Shown piece after piece: positions 56,580 through 64,000 of a stretch of 64,000 nucleotides of DNA. The DNA lies in the NCBI RefSeq assembly GCF_023898315.1, contig NC_064621.1, forward strand, positions 536,445,383 to 536,509,382, read 5' to 3'. Source of the DNA: Schistocerca nitens. Lineage: Eukaryota > Arthropoda > Insecta > Orthoptera > Acrididae. Each line of letters opens with the position of its first letter. Position 1 is the first letter of the stretch. The notes below the pieces were generated by a model. That model was not told the DNA's origin and ran no database searches. It worked only from the letters and a program-made list of their open reading frames with translations. A program made the position numbers and the translations under genes.

Positions 56580-56850
56580 GGGAGGATGTGGAGCGGCAAA
56601 TCGGCCAGGCGTGATACTCACATCTCGGACTCGTCGAGCAGGCGGGGCGAGTCGCCGCCCCCGCATATCAACGCCCAGCAGCGGCCGCACATGTCGTCGC
56701 CTCGTTACGCCGGTCGGCCGTCCACTGCGTGCGCCTTCACACAGTGCGTTCCGCGTGACGTCACAGACCGCCTACTGCTCGCTGCAATTGTCTAGCGGAC
56801 GGGCTACGAGGCTTGCTAAACCACGGCAGGAGCGGGGATCAGGCGCGTGC
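56580..56850 (-). promoter_or_regulatory. CpG-rich segment with a palindromic CRE-like site
   Basis: The segment is much richer in CG dinucleotides than the rest of the window. It contains tgacgtca, the full palindromic CREB/ATF half-site pair, at 56756-56763, 64 bp upstream of the candidate ATG on the minus strand. No TATA box is evident. It would fit a CpG-type promoter of the exon at 56622-56692. Confidence 0.4.
56622..56692 (-). CDS. Candidate first coding exon of a host gene
   Basis: On the minus strand an ATG at 56692-56690 in the context gacgacATGTGC opens 23 codons plus two bases. The encoded N-terminus is MCGRCWALICGGGDSPRLLD followed by ESE. The exon ends at a strong splice donor (gat|gtgagtat, GT at 56621-56620), leaving the frame at phase 2. 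An in-frame TAA stop lies five codons upstream (56707-56705), which supports this ATG as the start. Three cysteines in the first ten residues could be lipid-modified or metal-binding, but I do not recognise the protein. The rest of the gene would lie below 56.6 kb, on the minus strand. It is the only stretch in the window with the combination of CpG-rich promoter context, start, upstream stop and donor expected of a host gene. Confidence 0.5.
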
Positions 56851-57254
56851 GATAAGGTCAGTAAAGAAACTGCTGGTCTACTTCTACAGCGATCGCGTAA
56901 AAGCATGACAGCAACACTACGGACAAACGCGAAATGGCAAACAGAAGACAGGGTTGATGGAAGGCCTCTAGATAAGTATAGAGTATCTGCTAAGGAGCCC
57001 CCGTACAAGGTGTAAATGCGAAATGTACTACAGTATTAGTATCCGGGTCGTTATCAGCGATAGACTCAAACGAGAAATTTAGAGAATCGACGACTCGAAA
57101 ATGAGTAGAATCAACGATTATCGTCTAGCTGCTGGTGGTACCGTTTCCTTCAGCTTCGCTTCTGGCTGTGTTAGTAAAAATTTTCAGTTCTTGGTTGAGT
57201 ACCTAGCTTGTCCGGGGTCATAATGTAGGATTCAATCTGCTATGGATCTGTTGG

Positions 57255-58000
57255 TGTTATGGTCTTCAGTCCGAAGACTGGTTTGATTCAGCTCTCATGT
57301 GCGAACCTAAGAACCTCTTCATCTCCGAATAACTAATGCAACTTACATCCTTCTGAATCTTCTTACTCTATTCATCGCTTAGTCTCCCTCTATGTTTCTT
57401 ACGCCCCACACCTCCTCCCAATACTAAATTGGTGATCCCTTGATGTCTCAGAATGTGTCCAACGACCGATCCCTTCTTTCAGTCAAGTTATGCTCAACTT
57501 TCTTGTCTCCCCAATTCTGTTCAGTACCTCCTCATAAGTTACACGATCTACCCATCTAATCTCCAGCTTTCTTCAGTTGCACAACATTTCTAAAGCTTCT
57601 ATTCTCTTATTGCCTAAACTGTTTATCATACACGTTTCACCTGTCAGCAAGTGCTTTCTCTGGAAATGGAATTATTACGTTGTTCTGGCAGTCTGAGCAA
57701 ATTTCGCCTGTCTCATCTTGCACACCAGATAGAATAGTTTTATCATGACTAGCTCTCCCAAGGCTATCAGTAGTTCAGGCGGAATATTGTCTACTCCCAG
57801 AGCCTTGTATGGACTTAAATCTTTCAGAGCCCTGTCAAATCCCCTTCGCAGCATGATATCTCCCATTTCATCTTCATCTACGTCCACTTCGCTTTCTATA
57901 ATATTGCCTTCGTTCATCTCCTTTGTACAGGTCCTCTGTATAATCATTCCACCCTTCAGCTTTCCCTTCTTTGCCTGCGACTGGTTTTGCATCTGTGAAT
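57255..58000 (-). pseudogene. RTE-like LINE remnant with the RT core deleted
   Basis: Minus strand: the upstream part encodes MIIQRTCTKEMNEGNIIESE, VDEDEMGDIMLRRGFDRALK and GVDNIPPELLIALGELVMIK (57950-57720), equivalent to residues about 230-310 of the LINE at 1738. It then jumps directly to the 3' part (about 57640-57255, ending ctgaagaccataacacc). About 1 kb including the whole palm domain with the FADD box is missing. Confidence 0.75.
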
Positions 58001-58367
58001 CTACAGAAAATATTTTAATTTAAATGAAGTAAAGCTATATCCGTTTTTGCTGTTAATTTTTCGGACAACATTTTCCATTTTGCAAAACATACTATTCCCT
58101 ATTAGGGTGTTTTATTTGCTAAGCAGCCTTACCAATACGATTTTCAGAAAGAAATTTATTCTAACCGTATTATAGAATCATATCGTTGCTTGAGCTAGCT
58201 TTGTTATCGGCCACAGTTATCACGATACTCTGAAATCATGCAACTCACCGTGCGTAATTCAATGAATTTGTTTCCAGAATATTTTATCGTCTTATTTATA
58301 CATAAACATTTGTGAAAATTAATGGAAAAATTGTTAGCTAAATTTTATGAGATTACTTTAATGCAAA

Positions 58368-59731
58368 TACACTCCTGGAAATTGAAATAAGAACACCGTG
58401 AATTCATTGTCCCAGGAAGGGGAAACTTTGACACATTCCTGGGGGCAGATACATCACATGATCACACTGACAGAACCACAGGCACATAGACACAGGCAAC
58501 AGAGCATGCACAATGTCGGCACTAGTACAGTGTATATCCACCTTTCGCAGCAATGCAGGCTGCTATTCTCCCATGGAGACGATCGTAGAGATGCTGGATG
58601 TAGTCCTGTGGAACGGCTTGCCATGCCATTTCCACCTGACGCCTCAGTTGGACCAGCGTTCGTGCTGGACGTGCAGACCGCGTGAGACGACGCTTCATCC
58701 AGTCCCAAACATGCTCAATGGGGGACAGATCCGGAGATCTTGCTGGCCAGGGTAGTTGACTTACACCTTCTAGAGCACGTTGGGTGGCACGGGATACATG
58801 CGGTCTAGGAATGGTAGAACGATGGGTTCGATGACGGTTTGGAAGTCCCCTCGACGATCACCAGTGGTGTACGGCCAGTGTAGGAGATCGCTCCCCACAC
58901 CATGATGCCGGGTGTTGGCCCTGTGTGCCTCGGTCGTATGCAGTCCTGATTGTGGCGCTCACCTGCACGGTGCCAAACACGCATACGACCATCATTGGCA
59001 CCAAGGCAGAAGTGACTCTCATCGCTGAAGACGACACGTCTCCATTCGTCCCTCCATTCACGCCTGTCGCGACACCACTGGAGGCGGGCTGCACGATGTT
59101 GGGGCGTGAGCGGAAGACGGCCTAACGGTGTGCGGGACCGTAGCCCAGCTTCATGGAGACGGTTGCGAATGGTCCTCGCCGATACCCCAGGAGCAACAGT
59201 GTCCCTAATTTGCTGGGAAGTGACGGTGCGGTCCCCTACGGCACTGCGTAGGATCCTACGGTCTTGGCGTGCATCCGTGCGTCGCTGCGGTCCGGTCCCA
59301 GGTCGACGGGCACGTGCACCTTCCGCCGACCACTGGCGACAACATCGATGTACTGTGGAGACCTCACGCCCCACGTGTTGAGCAATTCGGCGGTACGTCC
59401 ACCCGGCCTCCCGCATGCCCACTATACGCCCTCGCTCAAAGTCCGTCAACTGCACATACGGTTCACGTCCACGCTGTCGCGGCATGCTACCAGTGTTAAA
59501 GACTGCGATGGAGCTCCGTATGCCACGGCAAACTGGCTGACACTGACGGCGGCGGTGCACAAATGCTGCGCAGCTAGCGCCATTCGACGGCCAACACCGC
59601 GGGTCCTGGTGTGTCCGCTGTGCCGTGCGTGTGATCATTGCTTGTACAGCCCTCTCGCAGTGTCCGGAGCAAGTATGGTGGGTCTGACACACCGGTGTCA
59701 ATGTGTTCTTTTTTCCATTTCCAGGAGTGTA
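58368..59731 (-). mobile_element. Tc1-like transposon, internally deleted, inverse relative of 39263-40688
   Basis: Same termini (tacactcctggaaattgaaa at left; reversed right end tacactcctggaaatggaaa), with TA at each end. Sequence identity to the 39 kb copy is very high by eye. Length is 1364 versus 1426 bp because of two deletions in the transposase gene. Confidence 0.9.
58439..59485 (-). pseudogene. Tc1-like transposase, broken by two deletions
   Basis: The gene starts at ATG 59485 (MPRQRGREPYVQLTDFERGR), is intact through both DNA-binding regions and the first catalytic region (FSDESHF), and then loses about 19 bp at about 58855 and 40 bp at about 58803. The second deletion removes the segment with the second catalytic Asp (FQQDNARPH in the intact relative) and has a ccg microhomology at its edges. 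The remaining C-terminus (LPWPARSPDLSPIEHVWD) is out of frame, and its spacing around the third acidic residue matches the 39 kb copy. Confidence 0.88.
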
Positions 59732-59839
59732 TAAACAATGCGCTGTTGATTTGACATATATCTTTCAACTGGAAATTGGAAAAGACATACTGCATATCTC
59801 CTGAAACGCATCAGGTCTATTTGTCCGTGTAATTCCTGA

Positions 59840-60080
59840 TTTTGGTGATGAAAGTGTCGGAAAATTAGCTTACTTTACATACTTTCATTCTTTGTTGATG
59901 TATAGATTAATTTACTGGGGAATTCCACGCATAGACCCAAAGTATGCACTACACAGAAGGATAATTCTAGTATGTCACATGCTCTAACATCACGATGCAA
60001 TGCAAAGGTTTGGAATATAACCCAGGTTATCGAAGTATAGATTTAGGATGAAGTGTAAGCAGCATCTTTAGAGCCCCCGT
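59840..60080 (+). pseudogene. Jockey-type LINE, short post-RT fragment
   Basis: ESVGKLAYFTYFHSLLMYRL followed by IYWGIPRIDPKYALHRRII (59845-59975) corresponds to AYYAYFHSIISYGIIFWGNS in the LINE at 48752. No other part of the element is recognisable. Confidence 0.55.
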
Positions 60081-60757
60081 CTGCCACATAAGAGTCGGTG
60101 TTTTCTTCCACCACCAGGTCTCCAACGGGGTATTTCTACCTTAAGCAGCACAGCGCAAGTGACTTCACCTACAGATGCGAATATCTGTTAGCTGGAAAAC
60201 GTTAACGGGAGCAAGTGCCGACATAAAGGGCGCTTGTTCCATGTGCGCAGTTGAGTCATTCGTGCAACTGAGCACAAAGCGGGCACTGTCAGTCAGATGT
60301 CTGACCTTCTTTGCTACACCTTTACTGTTCCGTGTCAGCCCATACAGAACCCGATTAGAGAAGTGACGGGCGTAAAGGACGAAACGAAGTTCTGGAATGC
60401 GTGCAGACTGTCATGCAACTGGCGCATGTTCACTTATTACACTGCTGGTCATTAAACTGCAGTACCATGAAGAATTGCAAGTAACGAAATTTTGCTTACT
60501 ACGTGTATACATCATGACAGGAAGAATACCTGACTAAATTTGCGCGTAATTTGGGAGTAAACAGGGTACACGGAACTGTCACGTCTAGAATCACCTATGG
60601 CTCTAACGTCACTGAGGTTCGTGTTGAAATGCGTTTTGATGAAAGCTACTGGTACATCAATCCATACTCCGTGAACTCTATGTCAATGTTTATCAATGTT
60701 AGTGGATGGTGAATGTTGGGAGTAGCAGTGTCTCGGCGATCCATAATGAGATACATT
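60081..60757. other. Unassigned sequence
   Basis: No gene or element recognised. Confidence 0.3.
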
Positions 60758-60758
60758 A

Positions 60759-62501
60759 TCCAGTTACGTTAATGTGACCACTCATAAAAAGTCTGGATGA
60801 CCTCCTTATGCAGTGCGGACTGCTGCGGAACGTGCAGGAAGGGAGGCAGTAAGATTCTGGAAGGTACCAACAGCGATGTGGAGCCATGACGATCGCAGTG
60901 CCGTGGCCAGCTGCGCTGGGATTCTCTGTTGACGCTGCATCGCGCGAACAGACTGATCGAGATGGTTCCACAGATTCTAGATTGTGTTTGAATCCAGCGA
61001 GTTTGGTGCTCTTTGGACCACGTAAGTACACTTGCATTGTAGTGGTGGTAGATGTCATAGCGCTGAGGACATGTTGCATTGTGATAGTGGTAGATGTCAT
61101 AGCACCGACGACATGTTGCATTGTCGTGGTGGTAGATGTCATAGCACCGAGGACATGTTGCATTGTCGTAGTGGTAGATGTCATAGCATCGAGGACATGC
61201 TGCATTGTCGTGGTGGTAGATATCATAGCGCTGAGGACATGTTGCATTGTCGTGGTGGTAGATGTCATAGTGCCGAGGACATGTTGCATTGTTGTGGTGG
61301 TAGACGTCATAGCGCTGAAGACATGTTGCATTGTCATGGTGGTAGACATAGCGCTGAAGACATGTTGCATTGTCGAGGTGGTAGATGTCATAGCGCCGAG
61401 GACATGTTGCATTGTCGTGGTGGTAGACGACATAGCGCTGAAGACATGTTGCACTGTCGAGGTGGTAGATGTCATAGCACTGAGGACATGTTGCATTGTT
61501 ATAGTGGTAGATGTCAAAGTGCCAAGGACATGTTGCATTGTCCTGGTGGTAGATGTCATAGCGTTGAGGACATGTTGCATTGTCAAGGTGGTAGATGTCA
61601 TAGCGCTGAAGACGTGTTGCACTGTCGTGGCGGTAGATGTCATAGCATCGAGGACATGTTGCATTGTTGTGGTGGTAGATGTCATAGTGCCAAGGAGAAA
61701 CAAACTGTGTGTAGGATTGGTCATGGTCCCCAAGGATAAAGGCATACTTGTGTTGGTTCATTGTGCCATACAGAATGAAGCTATCAACCACGGAATGCCA
61801 CGAAAACATTCCCCAGCCCATAACACTCCCATCTTCGTCCTGGACACTTTACCTTAAGAGGTACGCCAATGGACATGTGTCTAAAGGGCATAAATCGTGA
61901 CTCATTTGAAAAGCTCTCCTGTTGCCACTCAGTGGGCGTTTAGTTGCGGTACTGGCGTGCAAATTCCAGCCTTCATCGCTGATAAGCTGCTGCAAGCGTG
62001 GTTGCATGAACTAGGCGCCTGTTGTGGAGGCCCATACGCAGCAACGTTTGCAGAATGGTCTTTGAGGTGGCACTGCTGGTAGCCCCTTGGTAGATTTGGA
62101 CGGACAGTTGCTCAACAGTTGCACGTCTATTCGTCCGTAAACGTCTTAGCAGCCGTACTTCACTTCTGTTATCTATGGCGCATGGTGCACAACACTTGCC
62201 TTGGCGAAGGTTTTGGTTAGCGCTGTTGTGTTATGCAAGGTATACTTTCACCAAGGCGACTCGCGAACAGTTCACGAACTTAGGCGTTTTGGAAATGCTT
62301 GACCCGAAAGGCAATGATTAAGCCCTTTGGGGCATCAAATAAATCACTTCGTTTCCGCATTAGGACAGCGTCTGCAGTGTTATCGCGTACCCCCGACACG
62401 TTTTATATACCCTCCAGTATTAGTGCTCCCACCTGCCGTCTGTGAGTTGTTATTATACGTCGACGTCGAAAATAGGTGATGGTCTCGTTAATGCGACTGG
62501 A
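60759..62501 (-). pseudogene. Tc1-like transposon whose second catalytic motif is replaced by a minisatellite
   Basis: Terminal repeats: tccagttacgttaatgtgacc at 60759-60779 and, reversed, tccagtcgcattaacgagacc at 62481-62501. Minus strand, 5' to 3': a helix-turn-helix region (RATVEQLSVQIYQGATS, TLLRMGLHNRRLVHATTLAA, about 62135-61970), the first catalytic region with Asp changed to Asn (SNESRFM, about 61910), MGWGMFSWHS and LYGTMNQHKYAFILGDH (61821-61725), then the array of 14-residue units, then TINLW-type sequence with the third acidic codon changed to a stop (NTI-stop-NLWNHLDQSVRAM, about 60985-60940) and the tail LATALRSSWLHIAVGTFQNL. All three catalytic positions are altered or duplicated; it is dead. 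Confidence 0.8.
61029..61690. repeat. Minisatellite, 16 units of 42 bp (one of 39 bp)
   Basis: The unit gtagatgtcatagcgctgag plus gacatgttgcattgtcgtggtg recurs 16 times with 5-20% divergence. The anchor ttgcattgt recurs every 42 bp from 61032 to 61658, with one 39-bp step (61325 to 61364). Because 42 and 39 are multiples of three, two frames on each strand stay open across the array, giving spurious 235-350 codon frames. In the transposase frame each unit reads YDIYHHDNATCPQR or a close variant. Confidence 0.97.
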
Positions 62502-63602
62502 CCGTGCATTTCAGCGGATGAGGAGATGCTGCACAGAACGACAGTGGAACACCCTCTGCATAGAGGTAGGTCAGGACATCATAGGCAACATGAGATCTTG
62601 CGTTATCTTGTTGAAAGATACTGTCAAGTAGACATCGAAAACGGGCACACCTGCCGTCATCTGGCACCAGTTATTCAAGTTACGCCCTACTCGAACCAGA
62701 GGTGACCCTGTTGTGTACCCAATGGCAATTATACCATCGCTGTAGGTGCTGGACCCATAGGTAGATGTCGAATGCAGCCTTGCAACGTTCGCTCTCATAG
62801 GTGCCTTCACACGCTGTTACGTTCATCTTGATTCTTTACGCAGAGCAGGGCTTCACCTTAGAAGATGACGTGGTGGCACTCCTGTGGCCAATGTTGTTCG
62901 GCCCACCAGATGCGGCTGTGTCTGCTGCCGAGTCGAAGGAAGGAGCAACACTGGTCACCCTGCTGAGAGTCTGTGCTGCCGCAGACGTCGCCGCCCAGTT
63001 TGTGTAGGTACTTATTTTGTTAAGATCAAACTCTCCTGATTGAACTAACAGCTGAGCACAGCTGAGCTGACAATATGTCCTCTCGGGCGCTATTCGCGTG
63101 AGGTTGTTGAGATCCTGTTTGGCCTTGAATATGTCCCTCCTCAACCTATTTATCCCATTTTCGCACACAGTCTTGGGATTCCAACGATGTAGCACTATTG
63201 GAGAACAACTTCCACGATCCTCCCGCTGTCGAATTCTGCCTCATGCTGGTAGACGTTGCTCCCTTACACCAGGAATGGGCTGATCATCTAAAACAAATAA
63301 GACCCACTCTGAAAAGCGATATTTGAAAGAGAAACTTGCTGTGTATTCTTTCATTATCTATAGATGTAGTTTGCATTATTACTATCTACTTTGTTCGGCT
63401 GCGCTGAAGTATTGATCATTTGCATGTCCAGTTATGCAGTATATACACTCTTTGGCATCTGCCTCCGCGGAAGTTGAATGCCAGAGAATGGAAAGAGACC
63501 TAGGCGGCCGTTACTGTGAACAGTGTAGCTGCAGCGCTACGCTGGCAGCATGAGCGCGCCACTCGTCTCGCCACGTGAATACGCCGGCCAGCAACGTCCA
63601 TC
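62502..63602. other. Unassigned sequence
   Basis: The first part (62502-62830) reads like the interior of an old DNA transposon but no motif can be named. A minus-strand frame at 62836-63195 (119 codons, with INRLRRDIFKAKQDLNNLTR) is open but unrecognised; it has neither clear splice sites nor a family motif. Confidence 0.3.
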
Positions 63603-63941
63603 GTCTACATGTACATCTACATCTATATCTACATAGATACTCTGCAAGTCACCGTACGCTGCGTGGCGGAGGTTACCCTGTACCACTACTCGTCATTTCC
63701 TTTCCTGTTGCACTTACATATAGAGTGAGGGAAAAACGACTGTCTGTACGCCTCCGCATGACCCCTAATTTCTCGTATCTTACCCTCGTAGTCCCTTCGC
63801 GCATTGTATGTTAGCAGCAGTAGAATCGTTTGGCAGTCAGCTTCAAATGCCAGTTCTCTGAATTTTCTCAACAGTGTTTCTCGAAAAGAACGTCACCTTC
63901 CCTCCAGGGATTCCCATTTGATTTCCCGAAGCATCTCGGTA
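63603..63941 (-). pseudogene. CR1-type LINE 3' end with (ACATCT)n-type tail
   Basis: The plus sequence begins with atgtacatctacatctatatctacatag, a simple repeat typical of the LINE 3' end, and the minus strand then reads MRKFRELAFEADCQTILLLL and RREYEGKIREIRGHAEAYRQ-like sequence, a LINE C-terminal region. A SINE at 63942 interrupts it and the window ends. Confidence 0.6.
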
Positions 63942-64000
63942 ACAAATGGTTCAAATGGCTCTGAGCACCATGCGACTCAACTTCTGAGGTCATCAGTCGC
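63942..64000 (-). mobile_element. tRNA-derived SINE (family A), cut by window end
   Basis: aacaaatggttcaaatggct followed by ctgagcaccatgcgactcaa is the 3' end of a minus-strand family A copy; the head lies beyond the window. Confidence 0.88.

Noticed and set aside
56611-57015. Plus-strand 134-codon arginine-rich frame over the CpG-rich segment
   Set aside because: It is the antisense of the better supported minus-strand exon; its length reflects high GC content.
60756-61857. Overlapping 235-350 codon frames on both strands with 14-residue repeats, as candidate repeat proteins
   Set aside because: They are side effects of a 42-bp tandem repeat, which keeps several frames open. Only one frame lines up with transposase sequence, and it is broken outside the array.
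1-64000. CRISPR arrays, operons, prophage or plasmid features
   Set aside because: Repeats are SINEs, microsatellites or one contiguous minisatellite without spacers. Gene structure, splice signals and TE content are eukaryotic.

Overview
This is a stretch of nuclear DNA from a large, repeat-rich arthropod genome, most probably an orthopteran insect of the grasshopper/locust type. That assignment is an inference from the repeat families, which I recognise as typical of Schistocerca-like genomes. The intergenic sequence is made almost entirely of transposable elements at different stages of decay, with about fifteen copies of one tRNA-headed SINE. There is no bacterial-type gene density, operon, CRISPR array or rRNA/tRNA gene. 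Only one short segment, a CpG-rich candidate first coding exon on the minus strand near 56.6 kb, looks like a host protein-coding gene.

Layout. 0-4.4 kb: a palindromic element with tRNA-like ends, then a Tc1-like transposon split by a SINE and by a 5'-truncated LINE whose 765-codon endonuclease/reverse transcriptase frame is still open. 5.6-8.7 kb: an older copy of the same LINE carrying a 5S rRNA-derived SINE that itself carries a tRNA-derived SINE. 8.9-20.6 kb: mariner and Tc1/mariner-superfamily remnants, a second 5S-derived SINE and a 1.6 kb element with inverted ends over 100 bp long. 20.6-25.2 kb: a dense SINE cluster with at least three families and a Tc1-like element with long terminal inverted repeats. 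26.9-27.7 kb: a solo LTR bearing an (AT)n tract. 29.5-36.2 kb: MITEs, four transposase remnants and a nearly complete DD34E Tc1-like gene. 39.1-41.8 kb: a dead mariner containing a structurally complete Tc1-like element with an uninterrupted 340-aa transposase. 41.9-46.6 kb: a hAT remnant, a CR1/Jockey-type LINE fused in frame to a fragment of the LINE seen at 1.7 kb, and a Tc1 remnant. 46.6-48.1 kb: LTR-like sequence. 48.7-51.5 kb: a Tc1-like copy holding a LINE and two SINEs. 53.7-64 kb: further remnants, the candidate host exon, an internally deleted copy of the 39 kb Tc1-like element in inverse orientation, a Tc1-like element whose second catalytic-aspartate motif has become a 16-copy minisatellite, and a LINE 3' end.

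How the parts relate. Autonomous-type elements (LINE endonuclease/RT, Tc1/mariner transposases) are accompanied by non-autonomous ones (SINEs, MITEs). Target-site duplications, readable for many insertions, order them in time: for example the LINE at 5.6 kb, then the 5S SINE, then the tRNA SINE. The SINEs are modular: class-II-tRNA-like, other tRNA-like and 5S rRNA-derived heads are combined with a small number of shared 3' bodies. All names of TE superfamilies rest on motif recognition by eye; no database search was possible.
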